From Thunnus maccoyii (lineage: Eukaryota; Chordata; Actinopteri; Scombriformes; Scombridae): DNA of 64,000 nt. Below the pieces are notes generated by a model. The model saw nothing but the letters and a program-made list of their open reading frames with translations, did no database searches and had not been told where the DNA came from. A program made the position numbers and the translations under genes. The DNA lies in contig NC_056534.1 of assembly GCF_910596095.1 (NCBI RefSeq), forward strand, positions 9,488,490-9,552,489, written 5' to 3'. Shown here in pieces: positions 11,844-24,103 of this stretch. Each line of letters starts with the position of its first letter. The first letter of the stretch is position 1.

Positions 11844-12049
11844 TTCCACCTAAGTCATCTTGTACATGTGCTTCCTTTGACAATGACTCATTTCTAGATA
11901 AGAAGAAAAGCATCATGTAAGACTTCTGAATTCCCAGATTTATTTTACAAGTGAATGCACAAGGTGTGATTTCCTTCCTTTTGATTTAAACCAGAGGTTT
12001 AAAAACGTAGGTGAGCAGCAGGCACATTTAAACAAGTGAGGCTAAAGGC

Positions 12050-12400
12050 ACCTCGATGCTTTGAGCTAAATGCTAGCATTAGCATGCTAACATTTGGTGC
12101 TAGATGAAGAGTTAAGAGATCACCAAAGTTGTTACAATTTATCCCAAGGGAAACATGGTGGTCTGCACCAAATTTTATGGCAGTCCACTCAATAGTTGTC
12201 GAGACATTTCACCCTGAACCAAAAACGTCAACCTGCTGGTGGCGCTAGAGGAAAGGTCAGAGGATCACTAAAGTCATTATGATTCATCCTCTGGACACGA
12301 ATATCATGAATATGAACATGAATATCTGTGCCCAATTTAATTTGTGGGGATATTTCAGTCAGTCACCCACAGACAGACTGACCTTACATTCTTACAGGAA
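12050..12400. repeat. Interspersed repeat of the GGCGCTAGAGGAAAGGTCA type
   Basis: Contains ATGCTAGCATTAGCATGCTA, CAATAGTTGTCGAGACATTT and GGTGGCGCTAGAGGAAAGG, phrases I recognise as a frequent non-coding repeat in fish genomes. No reading frame. Confidence 0.5.
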
Positions 12401-13960
12401 TGACTAAAAATTCATATTCAGTATGCGTTAAATTAGATTGTTCCTGTATGCAGCATTACTTCACATTTACCAGCTTGTGATCATGTTTGTTTTAGGGTTG
12501 TTCAGCATATGACCAAATGAGACAACATGAATGTGTCAGCCATCAGATTATCCTTAAATTTGCCACACCGTTTATACCAAAGTGTCTGTCCCTTTAATAA
12601 TTCTGGTTGTTTTAGCCTGTAGGCCTTTTTCACAGCACACATTTTGACTTGTCATGGCAGCAAAAGCACACGTGTTACTAATCACATTAACGATGCCTCA
12701 GTTCTATTCAAGTGTCCCAGTAAGCCATGACAGTGTGACAGTGAGCCAGAATACACAACACCTGGACCCTGAAACTGGAGCAGCTAAATGGGATTCAGCC
12801 ATAATTAAATTTATTATTTACACCTGTGCTTTTCCTACTGTGACATATCAAATTGTCGTCTGTGAAAAAACCTTATTGTGGGCAACGTTGCAAGTCAATG
12901 AACAGGATTGTTTTGTGGCAGTATTAGATTTAAAAATATGATGAAATACCTTTATTATTCAAGTATTTTAATCACTTAATTAACCAAAACATACATCCTG
13001 TCTGCTAATTTTACCCATAAACAGTTTCTTAATTTAATTTCTTAATTAACTATGATAATGATGATTGATGATGATGATTATATTTAATATTTGGCATTTC
13101 ATGTGTCACATTTAGGAGACTGCGTGGGTTGTGTAGCACTATGTACAATACAACTGGGACTGGTTAATTACAATGTCATTGATAAATGAGCAGTCTATGA
13201 GACAGCTTCCCAGATCAACTGATGACTCTTGCAAGTTAGTTTGAACTGTTTGTACAGTCTCAGTAAAAGGACAAAGAGCTCCATGAATTACTCTTTGACC
13301 ACTGTCAAGTATGTGATAAAAACAACCATTTCCAGTTAAGATGAAAGTGGATTATTAATTCTTAAATTGAGCCAGCCCCCTTAGACTACAGAGATGGGGC
13401 TTTTTGTCAGTGTGCTGGTCCAGCTCAGGGGTCCCTTTGTTCCAGCTGCCACAGCAGATTTAGGCGTCTGTACGGAGGCCTGTCAGAAACAGGCTTATCT
13501 CTTGGGGGCCTCCCAGCACAAAGACCCATTTAGATGCTCACAGAGAGTGAAATCTTCATTATATACCCCTTGAAAGAGAAACAGACCTCTGCTCCTTAAG
13601 AAAATTAATTGGAGACAAGTATTTTGTTTGCTTGCACTAAAAGCTCCCAAACAAAGGATAAGGAGGATCATGTACAGTGGACACTTTTATTACATTCGAC
13701 ATCATGTATAGTGAGTAGGGTGATATCAACGTTTTAGGTTGGTTTGTGCTCCTGTTTTCTATAAATTGTGAGATAAACATTGACAAAGATCTATGAGGAA
13801 CCCTAAAAGTAGAAGCATATGTCTCTATTTTAGTCTTAATCATACAATTTCCGCAGTTTTTTTCTTTTTCTTAAAATACTCTAAGTTACACAAGAGAACT
13901 AGACAATATGTGAAATAAAGCATCGATATCAAGGCCATGCAATTATACATCCATCTATCT
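12401..13960. other. Spacer without recognised gene
   Basis: A 95-codon plus-strand frame at 12654-12941 begins in unremarkable DNA, has no splice context and resembles no family. The stretch 13360-13560 is GC-richer and low in repeats, so it might be conserved non-coding DNA. This is speculation from composition only. Confidence 0.5.
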
Positions 13961-13967
13961 GTCTATG

Positions 13968-14000
13968 ATCCATCCATCCATCCATCCACCTATCCATCCA
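13968..14000. repeat. (CATC)n microsatellite, imperfect
   Basis: About eight imperfect CATC units. Confidence 0.85.
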
Positions 14001-14777
14001 TCTGCTGGCCTTTCCCAGCCATGCCTGTAGTACGAGTGTCAGTATATCTGCCATGGCGTCCTGCTGATGTGTATTGTGATGGGGTTGAATACTCCAGCTA
14101 CCAATATGGCCTGCACCAATACTGGATTAGCCACAGTGGATTAGCTGGCTGCCCTCCTGCTGCTTATTCAAATATTGTTTCACGTATTGTCATCATTGGG
14201 GCAGAGCTGTGGCCCAGTAGCCTGCAAGCTACAGAAAATTCTCAAAGAAAACCAGAAAAAAATGTCTTTGCATCCATTTCCCCACAAAAGACGCCTGATT
14301 TCATTTTTCAGCGAATGTGGATTTTGGACCACTGAGGGTCGGGAGAAAACATCGATGGGTTCAGAGAGCGCCTGCATCCCTGGTGCAGGGAGAAAAAGGA
14401 GGATGGAAAGATGATGGAAAGCAAAACCCAACCAAGGCCAAAATCAGACATGAAAGCGTGCCTTGATCTTTGATACATGGTGTTCTTCTTTTTTTCTCCT
14501 CTCTCCCTTTCTCTCTTTCACCCTCACACATACACTTGGGAGTCAAGGCAATTGATGTGCTGCCTTTGATGGCAAAGAGAGGCCTATATTAACAGCCAAA
14601 AGACCATGATGAAAGGGCTGAAAAAAGAAAGAAAATGGGTAGAAAATGTGTTATTAGAAAGAATGGCAACTCATGTTAAATCCTTGGGATGGAGTGATGG
14701 TAACCAGACATCGGGGCGTTGAGGGTTTGATGGTTTAACGGCAGCGGAGGAAAGGCTAAGGTAGACGGAGAGCTTAC

Positions 14778-14954
14778 CGTGCTAGCCCGGCGGTAGTGGT
14801 GGCTGAGGTTGGCTTGGTGGTTCCAGTATGTCATGCTGGTGGTCATCTTATTAGAATGAGGGGAATGAATGCACTTGCTGCACAGCCAGGGTTCCTCCTG
14901 GTGATTCGGAGGTCTGGACACCAGTGGACGTCCCATAGCAGAAGCAGTCGCCAT
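14778..14954 (-). CDS. Candidate first coding exon of an unrecognised gene
   Basis: A 59-codon minus-strand frame starts with ATG in a strong context (ACAAAGATGGCG) and ends exactly in a good donor, ACG|GTAAGC, phase 0. The peptide begins MATASAMGRPLVSRPP, has a CSKC pair at about residues 26-29, and ends HHYRRAST, which includes a basophilic kinase-type RRAS site. Upstream (about 14960-15060) is purine-rich on this strand and contains a CRE-like TGATGTCA. No downstream exon could be placed with confidence and I do not recognise the protein. It could be an N-terminus of a neuronal or signalling protein, a lineage-specific gene, or a chance frame. Confidence 0.35.
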
Positions 14955-15059
14955 CTTTGTCCCGTTGTTGTCTTGGATATCCTCTCCAGCGTCTTCATCC
15001 CTCCCTCTCTCCTTTGATCAGGCCTCCCTCCCTTGCTCTCTGCCGTATGACATCATCAC

Positions 15060-16765
15060 GCAGCGGTATCGACAAGCATCAAAGAACCTCTGGGCAAGAC
15101 TGAGTATCTGTCGGTCTGTGCATTTGAAAGGGGTGTAAATATGGAGCATAAAGAGTGCTGTAACCCCCCCCCCCCAAGCTCCCCGCATCCACTGTTCTCC
15201 TCTCCCTGCAGATGGATGGTTTATTAGGCCAATACAAAACTATACACACACAAGCACACACCCACACCACCCATCTCTCAGACGGGTGTATCCCGAGGCC
15301 CCCTGCTGTGCCTGCAGCGTTTGATGATGTGTTCAACAGCTTCATTCATCCCAAAGCTTGGTCCTTTTCGCCACCATTTTTTTCATCCTTCTTATCCATC
15401 TCTCCAAGCTGTTTCAGCAAACACAAATGTGTTCTTAGTCAACTTTGTGGCTAAATGACAGTTAATTCCTTCTCAAACTGATCTGGTAACACTCCTCCTT
15501 GGCGATCGCCACCCCTCCTTCCTCCCACTTTGACTCTCATCCCCTGCTCTTTCTCTCTTACCTCTTACAGCTGGTCAGTACCATTCCCAATCCTGTTAGA
15601 GTTGTATGTCCTCTTAAGGAGCCCTTCTGTCTGTCTGTCATCTGGCTGAAAATCACATATACATGTTTCACTGTCACACTCTCAATCCTCTGCGGCAGCT
15701 GTTATCCAATCCAATGAGATCTTCCCCTAAAACACACACACAGTTAACAACAGAATTAGTTTAATTTGACCAACATGTACCAGCAAATGTAATAAAGACA
15801 ATAAACTCTTTGCTACTTTCCACATATCTTTGGCTTACATTTGATTTGCATTTAACAAACAGTATACCTATATTGAACAGTATATTGACCTACAAAGGCA
15901 AATAGAAGTAACTACAGAAACAAGGAAAATGGTTTAAAATTTTCAGGCCAGCTGAAAAACTGTGTACAAGATATAAAAGGCTGTAATGCCTTCATTTGAT
16001 GTGTTTTAAGACTTACTTTACCTCACCAAATCACATAAATGCCACAAGAGATAAAAGCTGAGATGTTAGTTACTGCTCTTCTTAGCTAGCAAAACTAATT
16101 GAGTTGTTTTGTTCTTCATCATGACTTGATTTAGCTATCAAGTCATGATGAAGGAAAAAAAACTGCCTCATTTAACTATGTGAGATAACAAAATAAATTA
16201 CCAAGATGTCAGTTTATAAAACGTGATGTTTTTAATATTACAAAGAGAACTTGGAAACAAATTTCACTAAGGCTAGCAGTATCTATCTCCCAAGCTAGCT
16301 TTCATTTGATATAACGTTAGCTCTTTTGTTCTGCTGTTTAGTCTCTTTGTGTGGTTTGGTTTTTAGCTTATAGTTACATGCTGTTTATACATAAATGATA
16401 TATTTTTATGGTGTTGTTATTTTTTATATGGTAAAACAAAAGTCAGATTCTGGTCTTAACATTAACTCAAAAGTTATATAACTAAGCTAGTCATTGGGTT
16501 TGTGCTTACTTTGTAGGGCAGCTTACTTCAAATTTACTTCAAACTAATTTAGGTATAGACGGGTTTGGAAAAATGTTGCCTTTAGACATGTGATTTTTAT
16601 AACAATTATATTGATTCCAATTACATGTTAGGAGTATTGATGCCATTTTGTTACAAATATCTTTATGTGTTCATACATCTATGGTAGTATGGTAAGCTAG
16701 CAGCAGTCTCACTGGTGAAATTGGGCTTTGGTCTAGTTCTTCTAATCTCTTCAGACATATTAACA
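15060..16765. other. Spacer without recognised gene
   Basis: Includes a C-run at 15166-15175 and pyrimidine-rich DNA, then AT-rich sequence with scattered GCTAGC-like words. Frames seen are short and lack splice or homology support. Confidence 0.5.
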
Positions 16766-17145
16766 CTTATAAAAATACTCTGCTTGGAACAATATTGTGT
16801 GTCTGATTTGTTTTTTTTCCACAAAAAGAGTATAATTACCATGTTAAAATCTTTAAAATGGCATCTACTCTTTCTCCCTCATTAAAAATTCCAGAGTCTA
16901 TGAATATGCAAATATATTTCAAAAGTTTAACTACTTCAGAGGATGTCTCCTACTTCATTGATAAGTCCATTCTCAGTGTATGTGCACTGAAGGCTTCAAG
17001 TTTCCACATCACACTTGCGTAAGGGGAATATCGGACCAGGATTGGCCGACCCCTTAAAATTGGATTTTCAATGAGCAAAGAGAAACTTTCTGCTTACGGC
17101 AGATGAATGTGAAAACAGCTTTCAAATATCAAACTCTACACATGA
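16766..17145. repeat. Dispersed repeat family D, copy 1
   Basis: Marked by TCCTACTTCATTGATAAGTC, a variant of ATATGCAAATATATTTCA, AGGCTTCAAGTTTCCACATC and CAGATGAATGTGAAAA. The same order recurs at 28033, 47121 and 63560. Non-coding. Confidence 0.7.
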
Positions 17146-17902
17146 CTTTAACCACTTAACATCATTGGAAGGAAAAAAGAAAGAGAAGTTATCAAACACA
17201 GCTGATATCCCAGTTTTGTCTCCCATCCTTAGTCTCTTGTTCCTCTATTTTTCTCCAGGTTTCTATTCACATCTTTACTCTGCACGCTGCCCTCCTGCCT
17301 CTCTGCCCCCAAGTCCCCTCTCCTGTCTACCTAATTGTCAAGGTTATTGTTAACATTATGCTAAAATGTGTCTCTCTGCAGCCAAAGCCACCCAGTGATA
17401 TGGAAAGCACCCTCACCAAGGATTATACCACTGATGAGAATGAATGAATAAATGTGATTCTGTGTGGAAGAGAAAAACTGTTCCTGAATTTGTTGTTCAC
17501 TCGTGTTTTCTCCTCTCTCCATCCCGCGATTCCTACAAAAACCAAGACCTCCCTTCTGCTTGTTTCTCTTCCTCTCCTGTCAAATTACATAAACAGTCAT
17601 TTACATTCAAACAGCAACTTCATCCCAGGTATTAAGAAAACTAATTTCACAACATTAATAGCCCCCACTTAAAAATGCCCACTTATTTCCTCCACAAATT
17701 ACTTCCCATAATCCTAATCAACTAAATCCGTCTGCTGATTGCCCCCTTTCTGCGGGGACAAATAGGAATGTTTGGGATCAATATGAGCACTCTTGGCCTA
17801 CCTGTAGGATTGTTGGGGTAACGGCTAATAGCAACGAGCTGACAGGCTGTAGAGGGTTGATAAGCATTTCTCATTATTGAATCCCATTCACATAGCCAGC
17901 TT

Positions 17903-17903
<1 letters not shown>

Positions 17904-17983
<80 letters not shown>

Positions 17984-17992
17984 CACACACAC
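17904..17992. repeat. (CA)n microsatellite, one interruption
   Basis: About 44 CA units with a single AAAC interruption. Confidence 0.95.
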
Positions 17993-18397
17993 GCACAGAA
18001 TTTCTCATAGAAATAGATGTTCTCCAAAACATATTCCCATCATTGTAACAATGGATAAAAATAAATAAATAAACGAACTACTGGTGTGTGCATCTATTGA
18101 CTAGGCATGTGTGTGACAAAAGAAACAGCATCTGGAAAGCTACAAACTGACACCTGCCTGGAGGGGACGGACAAAATAACAGAAAAGCCTTATTACACAA
18201 CAGCTCTGCAAGCACAGTAAATACCCGTTTGGCAAAGCTCATAATCGCTTTTTGTTGCAGTTGTCAGACGTGTGGGGGCAACGCAATGGTTATTCTTGAG
18301 GCCATAATTTGTTGTCAAGCAAATAGTTTGTCAATGTTTATGTACTTGAAATCGTGGCTTTCCCTAATGCAGCTGTATGTGTGGTTGGTCTTCTAGT

Positions 18398-18440
18398 AGT
18401 GGAAAAAGTACTCAGATCCTTTTCTCAAGTAAAACTGTAT
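18398..18440. repeat. Terminal fragment of a family B element
   Basis: TAGTGGAAAAAGTACTCAGA then CTCAAGTAAAACTG corresponds to the family B start. It runs directly into the minisatellite, so the tandem array may have expanded from inside such an element. Confidence 0.55.
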
Positions 18441-20180
18441 TTGTTAGTGTTTGCTATATTTGGTTGTGTTTGCTATATTTGGTTGTGTTTTCTGTATTTG
18501 GTTGTGTTTTACATATTCGGTTGTGTTTGCTATATTTGGTTGTGTTTTCTGTATTTGGTTGTGTTTTACATATTCGGTTGTGTTTGCTATATTTGGTTGT
18601 GTTTGCTGTATTTGGTTGTGTTTTCTGTTCTTGGTTGTGTTTTCTGTATTTGGTTGTGTTTTCTATATTCGGTTGTGTTTTCTGTATTTGGTTGTGTTTT
18701 CTATATTCGGTTGTGTTTTCTGTATTTGGTTGTGTTTTCTGTTCTTCGTTGTGTTTTCTGTATTTGGTTGTGTTTTCTGTTCTTCGTTGTGTTTTCTGTA
18801 TTTGGTTGTGTTTTCTGTATTTGGTTGTGTTTTCTATATTCGGTTGTGTTTTCTGTATTTGGTTGTGTTTTCTATATTCGGTTGTGTTTTCTGTATTTGG
18901 TTGTGTTTTCTGTATTTGGTTGTGTTTTCTATATTCGGTTGTGTTTTCTGTTCTTGGTTGTGTTTTCTGTATTTGGTTGTGTTTTCTATATTCGGTTGTG
19001 TTTTCTGTTCTTGGTTGTGTTTTCTGTATTTGGTCGTGTTTTCTATATTCGGTTGTGTTTTCTGTATTCGGTTGTGTTTTCTGTTCTTGGTTGTGTTTTC
19101 TGTATTTGGTTGTGTTTTCTATATTCGGTTGTGTTTTCTATATTCGGTTGTGTTTTCTGTTCTTCGTTGTGTTTTCTATATTCGGTTGTGTTTTCTATAT
19201 TTGGTTGTGTTTTCTGTATTTGGTTGTGTTTTCTGTTCTTGGTTGTGTTATCTGTATTTGGTTGTGTTTTACATATTCGGTTGTGTTTGCTATATTTGGT
19301 TGTGTTTTCTGTATTTGGTTGTGTTTTCTGTTCTTGGTTGTGTTTTCTGTATTTGGTTGTGTTTTCTGTTCTTGGTTGTGTTTTTTGTATTTGATTATGT
19401 TTGCTATATTTGGTTGTGTTTGCTATATTTGGTTGTGTTTTCTGTATTTGGTTGTGTTTTCTGTATTTGATTATGTTTTCTATATTTGGTAGTGTTTGCT
19501 ATATTTGGTTGTGTTTTCTGTATTTGGTTGTGTTTTCTGTATTTGGTTGTGTTTTCTGTTCTTCGTTGTGTTTTCTGTATTTGGTTGTGTTTTCTGTTCT
19601 TGGTTGTGTTTTTTGTATTTGATTATGTTTTCTATATTTGGTAGTGTTTGCTATGTTTGGTGTATTATCTATATTTGGTTGTGTTTTCTGTTCTTGGTTG
19701 TGTTATCTGTATTTGGTTGTGTTTTACATATTCGGTTGTGTTTGCTATATTTGGTTGTGTTTGCTGTATTTGGCTGTGTTTTCTGTTCTTGGTTGTGTTT
19801 TCTGTATTTGGTTGTGTTTTCTATATTTGGTGTATTATCTGTACTTGGTTGTGTTTTCTGTATTCTGTTGTGTTTTCTGTAATTGCAATACTCTTCTTTA
19901 TTTAATTGTGTTGTCTGTATTTGGTGTATTATCTGTATTTGGTTGTGTTTTCTATATTTGGTTGTGTTTTTGTATTTGGTTGTGTTTTCTGTATTTGGTG
20001 TATTATCTGTATTTGGTTGTGTTTTCCGTACTTGTTTGTGTTTTCTGTATTTGTGTTTTCTGTATTTGCAGTACTTTTCTGTATTTGGTTGTGTTTTCTG
20101 TGTTTGGTTGTGTTTTCTGTATTTGGTTGTGTTTTCTGTATTTGCAACGCTCTTCTGTACTTGGTTGTTTTCCCTCTTTG
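18441..20180. repeat. 1.7-kb minisatellite, 19-bp unit
   Basis: Tandem array of a 19-bp unit of the form GGTTGTGTTTTCTGTATTT, roughly 90 units. Variants differ mainly in the last part (CTATATTC, CTGTTCTTG, ACATATTC, CTGTTCTTC). Because 19 is not a multiple of 3 and the unit has no in-phase stop, all three plus-strand frames stay open for about 1 kb and translate to one hydrophobic repeat of the FGCVF-x-I-x-LCFL type. I regard these frames as non-genic. Units decay from about 19860 on, and remnants reach 20270. Confidence 0.95.
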
Positions 20181-20499
20181 CAGAGCATGTGTTGTCAAAT
20201 TTGTGAAGACGTTTTCTTCATTTGCTTGTGCTTTGTCTATTTGAATTTGTTTTTTGAACTTGCAGTGTGTTGACCTCTCAGGGCCACCGCACTTATTGTT
20301 TTTTTTCATTTTATTGAAGTGGGTTGGGTAAGGTAAGCGTGAAGGATGTAGATGTAGTCATGCAGGATTATGGATAGAGCACCCTCATGCTTTCGTCTCC
20401 ATATCCCACACATACATTTTTCTAGGCGACTACTGCATATCCTGTTAACTCCCACACTAGTATTCAAACATGCACCGTCTTACCCATTTTCCTCTGCAT

Positions 20500-20605
20500 C
20501 CTGTCTTGTTTTGATATAGCTTAGTGTTGGCTTATTTAGTATTTGTCATGTAATAATGAAATGCATCATTTTATTCTGCATTCCCTGTGTCCATCTGTTC
20601 TCTCT
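20500..20605. repeat. Extra direct copy of the hairpin arm segment
   Basis: CCTGTCTTGTTTTGATA through CATCTGTTCTCTCT is repeated in the same orientation at 20765-20871 and inverted at 20676-20753. Confidence 0.85.
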
Positions 20606-20943
20606 GTAATTTTAGTTGTCTGCAGGAGTGTCAAGTAGTAACAAAAACAGCACACATTGTTTTTAAGGACAGCATGTAGAGAGAACAGATGGACACAGGG
20701 GATGCAGAATAAAATGATGCATTTCATTATGACATGACAAATACTAAATAAGCACTATTTGTTACCTGTCTTGTTTTGATAAAGTTTAGTGTTGGCTTAT
20801 TTAGTATTCCTCATGTTATAATGAAATGCATCATTTTATTCTGCATTCCCTGTGTCCATCTGTTCTCTCTTCATGATGTCCTTAAAAACAATGTGTGCCA
20901 GTTTTCATTACTACTTGACACTTCTGCAGACAACTAAAATTAC
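20606..20943. repeat. Long inverted repeat, arms about 148 bp, loop 41 bp
   Basis: Left arm 20606-20753 and right arm 20795-20943 are reverse complements with only about ten differences by eye. Landmarks are GTAATTTTAGTTGTCTGCAG against CTGCAGACAACTAAAATTAC, and GAACAGATGGACACAGGG against CCCTGTGTCCATCTGTTC. A transcript from either strand would form a long stem-loop. No open frame. Confidence 0.9.
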
Positions 20944-23480
20944 AAGCTTTATAAGTGGGATTTTAAGGCAAGGTAAGGAAACATATTGGGATGCAAAGAG
21001 ACAAGCTGCCTAGCTAATAAGCAATTAAAGGCCCTGAAAACAGATCAATGAGCACAATCAGCTCCTTACTTAGAGAGACTGAATCCTTCAATCCACAAGA
21101 ATTTCCACCAAAGATGGAACAGTTTTGGTTATTTAATATATCAGATTCCTCTATTTTTTGTGCTCTTCTCACTGGTTTGCAGTGGGCAGGCCTCTGTTGG
21201 ACATATACCTTTATGCACCAATCATAATTAAGCAACATTTGAAGCTAAATGTGATGACAGTTGTGGGGTTGTGTGCTTCAGACCACACCCACACAGTCCT
21301 GATGAAACAGATTAACAGAATTGTTGGGTAAAAACTCTTAATTTCTGATTAATAAATAATAACTAAGGATGTTTTTTTTCAAACTTTAGCTTTCATTGTT
21401 GCTTATTTAGTCATAAAAGTGTGGTGTTATGAAGCAATGCTCACATTTTGAAACCGCATTTTCAGGGGTTTTGATGGTAATTTTAACTACATACATGTAA
21501 GCGAAAGTAGACCTGGAGTCCTTGAAAAGCTCCGAAGCTCAACAATTCAAGCCTCGCCATGTACATTCTGCACCGAGAGAGCAGGCTACAGTTGTGAGGG
21601 GGTTGAGGCCATTGTTCGGGTAAAGTGAGACAAATGAGACCCTGGAGAGCACTACTTAGCCACTCATAAAGGTCAGATATGGAGCCACACCAATGGATGC
21701 TAATCCTGACCCCGGGGACTGTGTGCACATGCGCCTGTGGATGCAATTGTTTCACAGGCCTGTGACATTTAAACCTGAATAAGCGTACAATCCTGTGTTG
21801 CAGAACAGTGTGTACGTGCTCGTATGCCTATTTGGCTGGAAAGCAGCGAGCTTTAGAGCCCACAGAGTTTTAATTAGAAATGGCCTTGGGGGTAATTAAA
21901 ACATCAGAAGCATTTTTTAAAATTTAGACAACACCAAATGGTTGCTACTGTAAATATTCTCTTCATTTGTATTATGATGTTCCTGGATACATGTTTAAAG
22001 CTTCCCAAAAATGCTTTTTATAAAATGAACAGCAAATTTCAGTAACCTTCCTGTGCAGTAAATTATTTAAAAAAAAACAGTCATCTTAAAAATTTCCTAT
22101 GTATCAGTAGGAAATTATGTTTTGATTACATCGACTATTTAAATGTAAGAATCTCACCTGACAGCAGAGACATCATTAAGATGCTGCCACTGTGTGATAT
22201 CATTATGAGGCATCACTTTACATTAGCCATTATGTAGGCTAGTCACAGTCTAATTGGCATTGTTGGCATTGTACTAATAACACACTGGCATGCTGAAAAC
22301 ATTCAATCCTTCCCCCTTGTGTCGGAGCTATAAGCTTGTCAGCGGGTCACACTGATTGGGGCACCTGAGAGCCGGTGGCGACGCAATTTGTGAGTTTTAG
22401 CTGAATATGGTGGAGATAACGACTGGCGGGTCACAGCAACAGTTCAGCCCACGTGTAATGAGCAGAGAGGAATTCACAATTCAGTTAATGTGTATGTGTG
22501 TGTTGTGTGTATACGTGACAGAGAGATAAAGAACTGTATAGATTCTGTTTTGTAGTGCTTACACAGTATGCCGTCACTGTGTCTGAGACTCTGGTTATAT
22601 TGTACCGATTTTACTTTAGAGAAAACAGATTTTCCTTCATTTAAACATTCAGTTTTGATGTGTCTACCCCAAAATCTATAAAGGCATGTTCTCCTGGTAA
22701 TCTCATCAATAGAAACCCATCAAACTCCAGAGACATTTGGATAAAACGCACAGTGGATTCACAGGAAACACACAATAATTCTACAGAAATATGACCACAT
22801 ACTCTGGTTTAAACCTGTAAACTGAACTGATATAAATCTCATGCAAGATGTGCATATACTTAATAAACAAAAAATGCATCTCTCATATTTGGTCATTTCT
22901 ACTTCACATTGTTTTGTTTTTTTTAATTTCTGTCTAAGAAGGAAACTGTCCAGTTATGTTCTCGAGTTCACAAAAATTTGATTAACAATGTAAGTTTACA
23001 CAACATGAAACATTGAGAGATTACAACTATAAAATAAAAATAAACTAAATGAAGACCAATAGAGCTTTTTTCTGTTATGCTAAGAAATACATTAAAAATC
23101 ACTACATGATATTATATTGTTGTAGGATACATCATGTATGAAATTATAAAGGTGTGTAATCTGTAAATATTGCTAATGATATGAAATCTTACTGTTTTTT
23201 TAATCACAAACATCTTTAAAACATTTATAAAATAAATGGTAATTTTTAACTAAGACAATGGATATTACTTTTATCAAAGATTCAGTGATAAATTAACAAT
23301 TAGTGAACAAAAAACTCATACATGCCTCTACAAAATGAGGGATAAACCCCATCTTGTGGCGAAGAAAAGAACTGCCAGTTCATGTACGGTGGTGGGAGGT
23401 AAAAACACTGTCAAACAAGACATTTCACTGCATGATGTGAAATGCAGAACCCCTACAAATGTAAAAAAAGACATAATATG
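20944..23480. other. Spacer without recognised gene
   Basis: AT-rich and relatively repeat-poor between 21460 and 22500. It includes an inverted pair of TTTTAATTA sites (21867-21876 and 21893-21902). No exon with splice or homology support was found. Confidence 0.5.
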
Positions 23481-24103
23481 TGTTTATTTTATTACATTAA
23501 TGTAGTTTTGACTCTTCTCCTCTTATATTTACCTCCCATTGTTCCCATCACTGAAGCATAATGTGCCATGAAACGAGTGAAGGATATGTAGCAAAAATAG
23601 TCAAACACAAATGTATCTTTAATTCAGGGACTGCTTTAAGAAATAACAATTACAAAAACAGACAGTTACTAAACGTGGCGTACCACTAAACCTGAACAAA
23701 ACTTTGATTTAACATGTCCAAAAAAAAAAAAAAAAATGACACTGAATTTAAAAATTTAATTTTGCGTTTTAAAAAACTGTTGGCAAAGTTATGATGAGGA
23801 ATGGTGACATGTACAGTTCATTCAAAAATCACTGCTATTTGAAATGGACACCTCTATGAAGATGGTACCAATGTATCAGATTTCTTTATGAATATAAAAA
23901 AATACATTAAATTATATTAGATTCTTGTCTGACTCTTACCAACTTCATTATTTTGCCAAGTTGTGAAAAAAAAAAAAATCATCTTTGCTTTGAACCTTCT
24001 GTTTAAAACAAAAGCACAACAATATAAAGCAACTTAAGATCATGTCTTAAAAATGTTTTAATCTAAGTCCAACTGACGATGTGTTTTTACTAAATGTGAC
24101 CTC

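Noticed and set aside
12654-12941. 95-codon plus-strand frame
   Set aside because: No homology, splice context or promoter; flanked by repeats.
17395-17448. Plus-strand terminal-exon-like piece (CTGCAG acceptor then a 22-codon frame ending TGA)
   Set aside because: Only one splice signal, a very short frame, no partner exon and no recognised family.
18354-20273. Open frames of up to 371 codons encoding Phe/Cys/Val/Leu-rich repeats
   Set aside because: They come from the 19-bp minisatellite, are open in all three forward frames, translate to the same repeat in each, and have no start context, domain or splice support.
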